Source: Actinoplanes italicus (GTDB lineage: Bacteria; Actinomycetota; Actinomycetes; Mycobacteriales; Micromonosporaceae). Taken from it: 64,000 nt of DNA. Location of the stretch: NCBI RefSeq assembly GCF_003001815.1, contig NZ_PVMZ01000001.1, positions 62,001 to 126,000 of the forward strand, read 5' to 3'. Made by a program: the position numbers and the translations under genes. The stretch's first letter is position 1. Each line of letters begins with the position of its first letter. The notes below the pieces were generated by a model. It made no database searches, was not told where the DNA came from, and saw only the letters and a list, made by a program, of their open reading frames with translations. This document shows positions 40,324 to 48,482 of this stretch, piece after piece.

Positions 40324-41451
40324 GTGGAGGTGTTGATCGCGCGAGTCGCCAACTTCGTCCATGCCACGTCCGGCGGGCTGCGCACCGCGCTCCGCGAGCT
40401 CGGGAAGGGCTATCTGACGGCCGGGCACGAGACGGTGCTGATCGTTCCGGGGGCGGAGGCCGGCGAGGAGGAGACCGGGTACGGGCGGGTGATCACGCTG
40501 CCCGGGCCGGTGGTGCCGGGGCTCGGTGGGTATCGGGTGCTGATCAACCGGCGGGCCGTGAGCGCGACGCTGCGCGGGTTGCGGCCGGACCGGATCGAGG
40601 TGCACGACCGGAGCACGCTGCGCTGGCTCGGGCGCTGGGGCCGGGAGAACGACGTGCCGTCGATGATGGTGTCGCACGAGAGCCTGGACGGGTTGCTGCG
40701 GCTCTTCGTGCCGGGCAGGTCGCTCGGGCCGTGGACTGCCGACCGGTTGAACGCGCGGACCGTGGCGGCGTTCGACACGGTTCTGTGCACGACCGGGTGG
40801 GCGCAGCGGGAGTTCCTGCGTCTCGGGGCCGCGCCGCTGCGCGTACCGCTGGGAGTTGATCTTGATCGTTTCCACCCCGGCGAAAGGGTGGCCGGACCGG
40901 ATCGGGTGATGCTGTTGCACTGCGGACGACTGTCGGCGGAGAAGGAGCCGCGGCTCTCCCTGGACACGCTCGCCGAACTGCGTGCCGGTGGGCTGGACGC
41001 GGAACTCGTCGTGGCCGGGGACGGGCCGTTGCGCGGCGATCTCTCGGCCGAGGCGGAACGGCGTGACCTGCCGGCCCGGTTTCTCGGGCACGTGCCCGAC
41101 CCGCGTGCGCTGCTGGCCACCGCCGACGTGGTGCTGGCGCCCGGGCCGATCGAGACGTTCGGCCTCTCCGCGCTCGAGGCGCTCGCCAGCGGAACCCCCG
41201 CGGTGGTACGGACGAGCAGCGCCCTCCCCGAGGTGATCGGCGCCGCGGGGGTGGCCGCCGCCGGGGACGCGACCGGGTTCGCCGCCGCGGTGCGGGAGGT
41301 CCTGGCCCGGCCGGTTGACGACAGGCGTGCCGCGGCACGCCGCCAGGCCGAGTTGTTCCCCTGGTCGCGGGCGGTCGAGGGATTCTTGACCGCGCACGCG
41401 AACGGCGGCGCCACCGCGAGGCGGCGCCGCCGTTTCCTCACCCCCCGGTGA
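40324..41451 (+). CDS. GT4-family glycosyltransferase
   Basis: 375 residues. The N-terminal Rossmann half opens MEVLIARVANFVHATSGGLRTALREL. The GT-B C-terminal half shows LLHCGRLSAEKEPRLSLDTL and the donor-binding E-x7-E segment PIETFGLSALEALASG, the mark of retaining GT4 enzymes (mannosyl/glucosyl transferases with nucleotide-sugar donors). The pattern resembles PimB/MgtA-like mannosyltransferases acting on lipids or small molecules at the inner membrane, but the acceptor is unknown. GTG start at 40324. The last 15 codons (Arg-rich) contain a hairpin that doubles as terminator. Confidence 0.88.
   Translation: MEVLIARVANFVHATSGGLRTALRELGKGYLTAGHETVLIVPGAEAGEEETGYGRVITLPGPVVPGLGGYRVLINRRAVSATLRGLRPDRIEVHDRSTLRWLGRWGRENDVPSMMVSHESLDGLLRLFVPGRSLGPWTADRLNARTVAAFDTVLCTTGWAQREFLRLGAAPLRVPLGVDLDRFHPGERVAGPDRVMLLHCGRLSAEKEPRLSLDTLAELRAGGLDAELVVAGDGPLRGDLSAEAERRDLPARFLGHVPDPRALLATADVVLAPGPIETFGLSALEALASGTPAVVRTSSALPEVIGAAGVAAAGDATGFAAAVREVLARPVDDRRAAARRQAELFPWSRAVEGFLTAHANGGATARRRRRFLTPR
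41401..41434. terminator. Hairpin inside the glycosyltransferase 3' end
   Basis: Perfect 12 bp arms AACGGCGGCGCC (41401-41412) and GGCGCCGCCGTT (41423-41434). The hairpin lies within the last codons of the plus-strand glycosyltransferase gene and 20 bp past the stop of the minus-strand pectate lyase gene, so it can terminate the pectinase transcript. Confidence 0.75.
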
Positions 41452-41454
41452 TGA

Positions 41455-42900
41455 TCAGTTGCCGATGTTGGCCTGCGGACCGGCGTACTTCGCCAGCAGC
41501 GCGGGGACGTCGGCGGCCGCGTCCAGGGTGTACGAGTAGAAGCTCCTCGGGTCGAAGGCCGAGCCGTTGGTCTGCTGCTTGCCCGACGAGTTCTTGACGA
41601 TGCTGCCGCTCTGCTTGAGCTGGGCGGCCGACGTGTCGTTGTAGTACGGGTTCGCGACGTTGTCGAAGTAGCTGTTCTCCAGAACCATCTTCGTGCCGCC
41701 GCGCGACAGGTTGCCGTACGACGTGATGTTCTGCAGGTGGTTGTTGTAGAGATGCGCGTAGGCGACGTTGTCCGTGCTGGGGTTCCGCTGGTTCGTGCCC
41801 TTGATCCAGTTGTGGTGGATCGTCATGCGCGCGGTCACGTTCTCGGTCCAGCCGATGCCGAACGCCTTGTTGCCGGTCTCCAGGACGTTCCAGGACACCG
41901 TGAGGTACGTGGTGTCCTTACGGCTGTCGATCATGCCGTCGTTCATCCGGGTGATCCTGTTGTGGTCGATCCAGATGTGGTCGGCGGTGTCCATCTGGAT
42001 GCCGTCGTAGTCGTACGTCTTGTCGTCCGGGTCGTCGTCGGTCATCTGCGTGTCGCGGATGGTCAGGTTCCGGATGATGACGTTCTTGACGCCGGTGCCG
42101 AGGAAGAAGCCACCGCCGACGATCTCGCCCTTGGTGCCGACGCCCACGATGGTCTTGTTCGACTTGACCTTGAGCTCGGTGCCCTTCGGGGTGATCGTGA
42201 TGGGACCGCCCACCTTGATCACGTACGGCTCGGTCGCCGTGACGTACTTGGTCAGGTCGGCCAGGTTCGTCACGGTGACGGTCGTGCCGGCCGCGCCGCC
42301 CGTGGTGCCGCCGCCGGTGGAGGCAAAGCCGTCGGGAGTGGACGGCCAGGTCCGATCCGAGCCGCCGCCGGACACCGGGGTGAACGACCACTGCTTGTTC
42401 GAGTTGGCGCTGCAGGTCTCCTGGATGATCGCCGCGCCGTTCGCGGTCGACGCGCCCTCGTCCGAGATACACAGGCCGTTACCGGCGTTGATGATCTGGA
42501 ACGTGTCGGTGCCGGACGCCGCGACCCTCCACTGCTGGTTGGTCTGCGAGCTCACGCACGTGTACTGCTGCAGCCGCTGACCCGAGGTGGCCGAGGCGGA
42601 CGGCACGTCGATGCACTTGCCGCTGTTGACGTTCTGGAGCAGGAAGTTGCTGCCCGCGGCGACCAGCTTGAACTGCTGCCACGTCGAGTTCGCGGTGCAG
42701 CCCCACTGCTGGAGCAGGACGCTGTTGTCCTTCGAGGCGGACGGCACGTCGATGCACTTGCCGCTCTTCTTCACGATCAGCTGGTACGTGGTGCCGGCCG
42801 TCGGGGCGGTCGCGGCGTTCGACGGCAACATCGAGTACCCGATGAGACCGGCCGGGACCGCGAGGACGATCGCAGCCAGGATGGCGCTCTTCTTCTTCAT
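41455..42900 (-). CDS. Secreted pectate lyase (PL1) with N-terminal ricin-type lectin domain
   Basis: 481 residues. Signal peptide about 1-31 (ending SNAAT). A CBM13/ricin-B-type beta-trefoil spans about 35-175, with repeated QQW/QxW units. A linker leads to a PL1 parallel beta-helix (about 195-470) with the family segments WIDHNRITRMNDGMIDS, RMTIHHNWIKGTNQRNPS and AHLYNNHLQNITSYG, covering the calcium-binding Asp/Glu and catalytic Arg region. It cleaves polygalacturonate by beta-elimination outside the cell. It starts two bases after the pectinesterase stop; ATG 42900 is preferred over the in-frame TTG at 42906. The lectin domain is nearly the same as that of the upstream gene. Confidence 0.93.
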   Translation of the reverse strand: MKKKSAILAAIVLAVPAGLIGYSMLPSNAATAPTAGTTYQLIVKKSGKCIDVPSASKDNSVLLQQWGCTANSTWQQFKLVAAGSNFLLQNVNSGKCIDVPSASATSGQRLQQYTCVSSQTNQQWRVAASGTDTFQIINAGNGLCISDEGASTANGAAIIQETCSANSNKQWSFTPVSGGGSDRTWPSTPDGFASTGGGTTGGAAGTTVTVTNLADLTKYVTATEPYVIKVGGPITITPKGTELKVKSNKTIVGVGTKGEIVGGGFFLGTGVKNVIIRNLTIRDTQMTDDDPDDKTYDYDGIQMDTADHIWIDHNRITRMNDGMIDSRKDTTYLTVSWNVLETGNKAFGIGWTENVTARMTIHHNWIKGTNQRNPSTDNVAYAHLYNNHLQNITSYGNLSRGGTKMVLENSYFDNVANPYYNDTSAAQLKQSGSIVKNSSGKQQTNGSAFDPRSFYSYTLDAAADVPALLAKYAGPQANIGN

Positions 42901-44310
42901 GATCAACCCACCGGGTTCCAGTTGTCGGTGCCCGCGAGGTACTTCTGCGGGGTGTAGCTGGCGGCCTGCGAGTCACTCAGCTGCGGCCGGTTGCTGTTCG
43001 TCGTCGCGCCGGAACCGGTGTTCCGGTACTCCAGGAACCGAGCGTTCTGCCAGGTGTTCCCGCTCATGTCGGTCCAGGGCTGGGCGGTCCTCATGGTGGC
43101 GCTCAGGCTGGACTCACGGAACAGCACCTGCGCGGACGGGCCCCACGGGCGGCCGAGCTGCGTGGTGTTGTTCGTCGCGCCGGTGATCGTGCACTTGTAG
43201 AAGAGGAAGCCGTACGGGTTGGCCGCGTCCGTCTTGGCCGCCGTGATCGGGCCGCCGGTGGACCGCTTCTCGTACACCTTGGTGCCGTTGAAGACAGCCG
43301 TGCCGCCGCCGAAGACGAAGTCGACGGTGCCCTCGACGTAACCGCCCTTGACGTAGGACCGGCCACTGTTGACCAGCAGGGTGTCCTGGGCGCCGAGGAA
43401 CCGGACGTTGTCGAAGACGAGCCGGTCGGCGTTCAGGTTCGCGGCCACCGCCTGCGACCCTTCGCCGTAGTCGTTCGAGATCGTCAGGTTGACGGCGTTG
43501 AACTCCCTGCCGTTGGCGAAGAGTGTGGCGCTACCCGAGGTGCCGTAACCGCCGGCCGAGCTGTGGTTGTTGACGATCACCACGTCGTCGTTGGTGTCAC
43601 CGCCGCCCTTCAGCGTGATGAACGGCTTGTTCGACGGGACCGTCACGATCTCCCGGTAGGTGCCCGGCTTGATGGTGATCGTCTGACGGCCGGCGTTGTT
43701 CGCCGCCACCGCGTCGATCGCGGCCTGCACGGTCCGGTACTTGCCGGTGCCGTCTGCGGCGACCGTGAACGTGCCGGTGGTCCCGCCGGAGACCGGTGTG
43801 AACGACCACTGCTTGTTCGAGTTGGCGGTGCAGGTCTCCTGGATGATCGCCGCGCCGTTCGCGGTCGAGGCACCCTGGTCCGAGATGCACAGGCCGTTGC
43901 CGACGTTGATGATCTGGAACGTGTCGGTGCCCGACGCCGCCAGCCTCCACTGCTGGTTGGTCTGCGAACCCACACACGTGTACTGCTGCAACTGCTGACC
44001 CGACGTCGCCGACGCGGACGGCACGTCGATGCACTTGCCGCTGTTGACGTTCTGGATCAGGAAGTTGCTGCCCGACGCGACCAGCTTGAACTGCTGCCAG
44101 GTCGAATCGGCCGTGCAACCCCACTGCTGGAGCAGCGTGCTGTTGGCGGTCGAGGCCGACGGCACGTCGATGCACTTGCCGCTCTTCTTCACGATCAGCT
44201 GGTACGCGATTCCGGTGGCCGGGGCGGTCGCCGCGTTCGACGGCATCATCGAGTACCCGATGAGACCGGTGGGCACGACCAATGCGGCCGCGACACCGAG
44301 CAACACCCGC
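42360..44310 (-). repeat. Duplicated lectin-domain coding segment in two adjacent genes
   Basis: The segments encoding the CBM13 domains (about 42360-42830 in the lyase, about 43790-44260 in the esterase) are direct repeats of about 470 bp. By eye the proteins differ at roughly 16 of 150 positions, and the signal peptides also share LIGYSMxPSNAATAP. The catalytic domains are unrelated. Confidence 0.85.
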
Positions 44311-44333
44311 TTCCGGGATTTTCTCTCTGCCAC
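42903..44333 (-). CDS. Secreted pectinesterase (CE8) with N-terminal ricin-type lectin domain
   Basis: 476 residues. Signal peptide about 1-33, CBM13 trefoil about 35-177, then a CE8 beta-helix (about 185-470). The substrate-binding GTYRE, the DFLGAQDTLL-type segment RFLGAQDTLLV (catalytic Asp), the VDFVFGGGTAVF segment (second catalytic Asp) and LGRPWGP (catalytic Arg) are all present. It removes methyl groups from homogalacturonan, producing the substrate for the pectate lyase encoded two bases downstream. GTG start at 44333 with AGGAAGGAC upstream. Together they form a pectin-degrading operon. Confidence 0.93.
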   Translation of the reverse strand: MAERKSRKRVLLGVAAALVVPTGLIGYSMMPSNAATAPATGIAYQLIVKKSGKCIDVPSASTANSTLLQQWGCTADSTWQQFKLVASGSNFLIQNVNSGKCIDVPSASATSGQQLQQYTCVGSQTNQQWRLAASGTDTFQIINVGNGLCISDQGASTANGAAIIQETCTANSNKQWSFTPVSGGTTGTFTVAADGTGKYRTVQAAIDAVAANNAGRQTITIKPGTYREIVTVPSNKPFITLKGGGDTNDDVVIVNNHSSAGGYGTSGSATLFANGREFNAVNLTISNDYGEGSQAVAANLNADRLVFDNVRFLGAQDTLLVNSGRSYVKGGYVEGTVDFVFGGGTAVFNGTKVYEKRSTGGPITAAKTDAANPYGFLFYKCTITGATNNTTQLGRPWGPSAQVLFRESSLSATMRTAQPWTDMSGNTWQNARFLEYRNTGSGATTNSNRPQLSDSQAASYTPQKYLAGTDNWNPVG

Positions 44334-44540
44334 TGCGGTCCTTCCTAACGTGCTGGGGATGACGGCCGAGGGGGATGTCGGCCGGTGTTCCTGTGCACGT
44401 AGATGCCGCGATGGCAGGGCGACAACAAAAACTTCAAAACATTTCGCGGGTACGGTCGGCGCCGCGCAAGTGGATCTTCATGGCTGGGCCGTACCGCTGT
44501 CCCGGCGTGCTTGCGACAGCGATACGGCCCAGCTGGGGTT
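44334..44540. other. Upstream region of the pectinase operon
   Basis: 207 bp between the pectinesterase start and the xylB stop. It contains an A/T-rich patch (44425-44445) that reads CGAAATGTTTTGAAGTTTTT on the minus strand, partly resembling the GAAA-rich operators found upstream of actinobacterial polysaccharide hydrolase genes. No gene seen. Confidence 0.4.
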
Positions 44541-45920
44541 TCAGCCGCGGACTGCGGCGTACTGCTCCCGGATCAGCGGGACGCTGTCCGCCTCGTACAC
44601 GGCCGGGGTCTCCGCCGACCAGACCGGCGGGAGATCACCGCCCGCCGTGACCCACGCCGCCTGCCGGGCCGCGCCGTCGGCCACGTACTCGCCGGGCGGC
44701 GGGACCACAACCGGCTTGCCGAACAGCGCTGGCGCGATGCGGCGGACCGCCTCGCTGCGCGCCCCGCCGCCGACCAGGACGATCCGGTTCGCCTCGGCAC
44801 CGGTCGCGACCAGCGCGTCCAGACCGTCGGCGAGCGCGCACAGCATGCCCTCGACGGAGGCCCGGGCCAGGTGTGCCGGGGTCGACGTCCGCAGGGTGAG
44901 CCCGTGGATCGAGCCGGTGGCGTCCGGCCGGTTCGGGGTGCGCTCCCCCTCCAGATAGGGCACCAGGACCAGCCCGTCGGCACCGGCTGTAGCCGACAGG
45001 GCGAGCCGCGACAACTCGTCGTGATCGACATCGAGCAGCCTGGCGGCCGCGTCGAGCACCCGGGCCGCGTTGAGCGTGACCACGATCGGCAGGAACCGTC
45101 CGGTGGTGTCGGCGAAACCGGCCACCGTCCCGGTCGGGTCGTTCGGCGCCACCTCCGAGGAGGCGAAGACCGTCCCGGACGTGCCGATCGAGACGATCAC
45201 GTCGCCGGGGGCCGCGCCGGTGCCGAGAGCGGCCGCCGCGTTGTCCCCGGCGCCCGGACCCAGCGGGGCGCCGTTCCGCAGATGACCGGCGATCCCGGTG
45301 GGGCCCAGCACCTCCGGAACGATCAGGTCGCGGCCGAAGCCGAGTTCCAGCAGGTCGTGCCGGTACTCGTTGGTCTTCGCCGACCAGTAGAGCGTGCCGC
45401 TGGCGTCACTGCGGTCGGTCCGTAGATCACTCAGGGAAGTGGATCCGGACAGCTTCCAGGTCAGCCAGTCGTGCGGCAGGCACACCGCGGCCACCTTCGC
45501 CGCGTTGGCCGGCTCGTTGCGGGCCAGCCAGCGCAGCTTGGTCAGGGTGAAGCTGGCGACCGGCACGATGCCGACCGCGTCCGCCCACCTGTCACCACCG
45601 CCGAGCTCCTCGATCAGGTCGGCGGCCGCCCCGGCGCTGCGTGTGTCGTTCCACAGCAGCGCCGGGCGGACCACCTCGCCGTTCTCGTCGAGCGCGACCA
45701 TGCCGTGCTGCTGCCCGGCGACCGAGGCGGCGGCCACGTCGTCCAGGCCGCCGGCCTCCTCGATCGCCTGCCGCAGCGCGGTCCACCACGCGTCCGGGTG
45801 CACCTCGGTGCCGTCCGGATGCGAGGCACGACCCTGCCGGACCAGCTTGCCGGTCTCGGCGTCACGGATCACGACCTTGCACGACTGCGTCGAGCTGTCG
45901 ATCCCGGCGACGAGAGCCAC
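44541..45920 (-). CDS. xylB: Xylulokinase XylB
   Basis: 459-residue FGGY-family sugar kinase converting D-xylulose to xylulose 5-phosphate. The phosphate-1 motif is [10 protein letters not shown] at residues 7-16. Other features: [14 protein letters not shown], the catalytic Asp region [11 protein letters not shown], the [11 protein letters not shown] phosphate loop and the C-terminal [16 protein letters not shown] start at 45920, two bases after the xylA stop. Length is typical of actinobacterial XylB. Second gene of the xylAB operon. Confidence 0.95.
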   Translation of the reverse strand: MALVAGIDSSTQSCKVVIRDAETGKLVRQGRASHPDGTEVHPDAWWTALRQAIEEAGGLDDVAAASVAGQQHGMVALDENGEVVRPALLWNDTRSAGAAADLIEELGGGDRWADAVGIVPVASFTLTKLRWLARNEPANAAKVAAVCLPHDWLTWKLSGSTSLSDLRTDRSDASGTLYWSAKTNEYRHDLLELGFGRDLIVPEVLGPTGIAGHLRNGAPLGPGAGDNAAAALGTGAAPGDVIVSIGTSGTVFASSEVAPNDPTGTVAGFADTTGRFLPIVVTLNAARVLDAAARLLDVDHDELSRLALSATAGADGLVLVPYLEGERTPNRPDATGSIHGLTLRTSTPAHLARASVEGMLCALADGLDALVATGAEANRIVLVGGGARSEAVRRIAPALFGKPVVVPPPGEYVADGAARQAAWVTAGGDLPPVWSAETPAVYEADSVPLIREQYAAVRG

Positions 45921-45922
45921 GG

Positions 45923-47110
45923 TTACCGGGCTCCGAGGACGTGCTCGATCGCGAGCTGGTTGAGCTTCACGAAGTGGTAGCCCTGCGCGCCGGCGGCTTC
46001 GGCGTCGTAGTCCTCGAACGCGGATCGGTCGGCCAGCAGGTCGGTGTAGGTCTCGCCCGGGTTGAGGGTCGGCTTGCCGAGCTCGGCGACCTTGGCCGCG
46101 GCCAGCGCCTCCTGCACCTCGGGGTCCGCCCGGAACGCCTTGGCCCGCTCCTTGAGCAGCAGGTACATCCGGATGTTGGCCTTCGCCGACTCCCAGACGC
46201 CGGTGAAGTCCTCGGTGCGCGACGGCTTGTAGTCGAAGTGGCGCGGACCCTCGTAGGCCGGGGCGCCTTCGACGCCACCGTGCTCGAGCAGGTCGACCAG
46301 CGAGAACGCGCTGAGCAGGTCGCCGTGGCCGAAGACCAGGTCCTGGTCGTACTTGGGGCCGTGCTGGCCGTTCAGGTCGATGTGGAAGAGCTTGCCGTGC
46401 CACAGCGCCTGGGCGATGCCCTGGGTGAAGTTGAGCCCGGCCATCTGCTCGTGGCCGACCTCGGGGTTGATGCCGAACAGCTCCGGCCGGTCGAGCTCCT
46501 GCGTGAACGCGATGGCGTGGCCGGCGGTCGGGAGCAGGATGTCGCCGCGGGGCTCGTTGGGCTTGGGCTCGATCGCGAAGCGGAAGCCGTAGCCGCGGTC
46601 CTCGGAGTACTGCGCGAGCAGGTTGAGGGCCTCCCGGTAGCGGTCGAGAGCGGCCTGCACGTCCTTGGCGGAGTCGTACTCGGCACCCTCGCGGCCGCCC
46701 CAGATCACCAGGGTCTTGGCGCCCAGCTCGGCGCCGAGGTCCATCTGGCGCAGCACCTTGCGGATCGCGTACCGGCGGACCGAACGGTCGTTGCTGGTGA
46801 AGCCGCCGTCCTTGAACACCGGGTGGGTGAACAGGTTGGTGGTGACCATCGGCACGATCAGGCCGGTCTCGTCGAGCGCCTTCTTGAACCCGGCGATGAT
46901 GCCGTCCCGGGTCTGTGCGTCGGCACCGAACGGTACGAGGTCGTCGTCGTGGAACGTGATGCCGTAGGCGCCGATCTCGGCGAGCTTGTGGACGGCCTCG
47001 ACCGGGTCGAGGGCCGGGCGGGTGGCGTCACCGAACGGGTCGCGGGCCTGCCAGCCGACGGTCCAGAGGCCGAAGGAGAACTTGTCATCGCGTGTGGGCT
47101 GGACGGACAC
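45923..47110 (-). CDS. xylA: Xylose isomerase XylA
   Basis: 395 residues, the short class I form typical of Streptomyces and Actinoplanes (not the longer class II). Catalytic His54 and Asp57 lie in [11 protein letters not shown]. Metal ligands are visible in [40 protein letters not shown] and the late GPRHFDYKP. It isomerises D-xylose to D-xylulose (and glucose to fructose). GTG start at 47110 with GGGAGG upstream. Expressed from the strong promoter at 47143-47171, divergent from the ROK regulator. Confidence 0.97.
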   Translation of the reverse strand: MSVQPTRDDKFSFGLWTVGWQARDPFGDATRPALDPVEAVHKLAEIGAYGITFHDDDLVPFGADAQTRDGIIAGFKKALDETGLIVPMVTTNLFTHPVFKDGGFTSNDRSVRRYAIRKVLRQMDLGAELGAKTLVIWGGREGAEYDSAKDVQAALDRYREALNLLAQYSEDRGYGFRFAIEPKPNEPRGDILLPTAGHAIAFTQELDRPELFGINPEVGHEQMAGLNFTQGIAQALWHGKLFHIDLNGQHGPKYDQDLVFGHGDLLSAFSLVDLLEHGGVEGAPAYEGPRHFDYKPSRTEDFTGVWESAKANIRMYLLLKERAKAFRADPEVQEALAAAKVAELGKPTLNPGETYTDLLADRSAFEDYDAEAAGAQGYHFVKLNQLAIEHVLGAR

Positions 47111-47127
47111 GGGTAACCTCCCGGAAA

Positions 47128-47171
47128 TTGTTTAGTGGTTGAATTATTTGACCGGCGTATGGCACTGTCAA
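47128..47171 (-). promoter_or_regulatory. xylA promoter with overlapping AT-rich operator
   Basis: On the minus strand, TTGACA (47166-47171), a 17-base spacer and AATAAT (47143-47148) form a near-consensus vegetative promoter for xylAB, rare in such a GC-rich genome. The segment 47128-47152 (TTGTTTAGTGG / TTGAATTATTTGA) is AT-rich, overlaps the -10 box and is the probable binding site of the divergently encoded ROK repressor. Confidence 0.75.
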
Positions 47172-47175
47172 GGGC

Positions 47176-48345
47176 GTGTTGAGCCCTTCCACGACTCCGG
47201 TGCGGCAGGCAAGCGTGCGGGCTCATAATCTCGCGCTCGTACTGCACACCGTGGCAAACAGCACATCTCCGCCATCACGGGCGGCGGTCGCCGGGGCCAC
47301 CGGACTCACCCGCGCGACCGTTTCCGCCCTTGTCGACGACCTAGTGGCGGGCGGCCTGCTGATCGAGGTCGACCCACCCCCGCGGACCGGCGCCGGGCGC
47401 CCGGCGGTCGGGCTCGCGCTCACCTCCACCGGCCCGGCAGGGCTCGGGCTGGAGATCAACGTCGACTATCTGGCCGCCTGTGTGGTCGACCTGACCGGCG
47501 CGGTACGCCACCGCCACGTCGAACACGCCGACCAGCGCCCGGCCGACCCGGCACAGGCTCTCGCGGCGCTCGGCCGTCTCGCCGCGGCCGCCCGGCTCGC
47601 GGCCGAGGCCGACGGGCTCGTCGTCGCCGGGGCCGCGCTGGCCGTGCCCGGCCTGGTCGCCGGCGGCCTGGTCCGGGTCGCACCGAACCTGGCCTGGCAG
47701 GACGTCGACGCGGTGGCCGCGCTGCGTGCCGTCCCCGAGCTGGCCGACCTGCCGGTGACCGTCGACAACGAGGCCAACCTGGCGGCCCTCGGCGAGCTGC
47801 GGGTGACCGGCGGGCTGTCGAACGATCGGGACCGGAGCCCCGGCCCCACAGACGCGGGGCCGTCGGGCAACTCGTTCCTCTACGTGTCCGGCGAGATCGG
47901 CATCGGTGCGGGGCTGGTCATCGACGGCGAGCTCTACCGCGGGGTGCGCGGCTGGAGCGGCGAGATCGGCCACGTCACGGTCTATCCCGACGGGCGGCCG
48001 TGCCGCTGCGGGTCTCGGGGCTGCCTCGAGCAGTACGCGGGACAGGAGGCTCTGGCCGTGGATGAGCCGCTGGCCGCCGCGGCCCTGGGCATCGCGCTGT
48101 CCGCCGTCGTCAACCTGCTGGACGTGCCGGTCATCGTGCTCGGCGGGGCATACGCCCCGATCTTCGCCACGCTGCGCGAGGGCATCGAGGCCGAACTGCG
48201 CGCCCGGGTGCTGACCTCGGGCCTGGCGCCCGTCACGCTGCGCGCGGCGGCGCTCGGGCCGGACGCGGCGATGCGTGGGGCGGCCGACACGATCATCCGG
48301 GGCGTACGCGAGGACCCCGCGGCCTGGCTCCGGCGGTCGGCCTAG
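47176..48345 (+). CDS. xylR: ROK-family transcriptional repressor (XylR)
   Basis: 389 residues. An N-terminal winged helix (about 10-75) contains SRAAVAGATGLTRATVSALVDDLVAGGLL. The ROK sugar-binding domain shows LGLEINVDYLAACVVDL, ISGEIG-like YVSGEIGIGAGLVIDGELYRG, GHVTVYPDG and the zinc motif PCRCGSRGCLEQYAG. Binding of xylose would release it from DNA. It is divergent from xylA with only 65 bp between the starts. The ATP-binding segment is degenerate, as usual for ROK repressors. GTG start at 47176. Confidence 0.93.
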   Translation: MLSPSTTPVRQASVRAHNLALVLHTVANSTSPPSRAAVAGATGLTRATVSALVDDLVAGGLLIEVDPPPRTGAGRPAVGLALTSTGPAGLGLEINVDYLAACVVDLTGAVRHRHVEHADQRPADPAQALAALGRLAAAARLAAEADGLVVAGAALAVPGLVAGGLVRVAPNLAWQDVDAVAALRAVPELADLPVTVDNEANLAALGELRVTGGLSNDRDRSPGPTDAGPSGNSFLYVSGEIGIGAGLVIDGELYRGVRGWSGEIGHVTVYPDGRPCRCGSRGCLEQYAGQEALAVDEPLAAAALGIALSAVVNLLDVPVIVLGGAYAPIFATLREGIEAELRARVLTSGLAPVTLRAAALGPDAAMRGAADTIIRGVREDPAAWLRRSA

Positions 48346-48416
48346 GTCTTCCGCTCGGCGGGCGTGCTTCACCCGTACACCCAAGCCGGGGTTGTGCCCG
48401 TGCCACCGGGACGAAG

Positions 48417-48460
48417 AAGCCGCGGCCGCCGTCTGAGGGAAGACGGCGGCCGCGGCTTTT
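48417..48460. terminator. Perfect long terminator hairpin with T-tract
   Basis: 18 bp arms (48417-48434 and 48441-48458) that begin AAGCCGCGG and end CCGCGGCTT, with a six-base loop, followed by TTTT on the plus strand. It separates the convergent xylR and VWA-protein genes. Confidence 0.95.
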
Positions 48461-48482
48461 GTGCCTGGTGTTGCGGTGGCGC

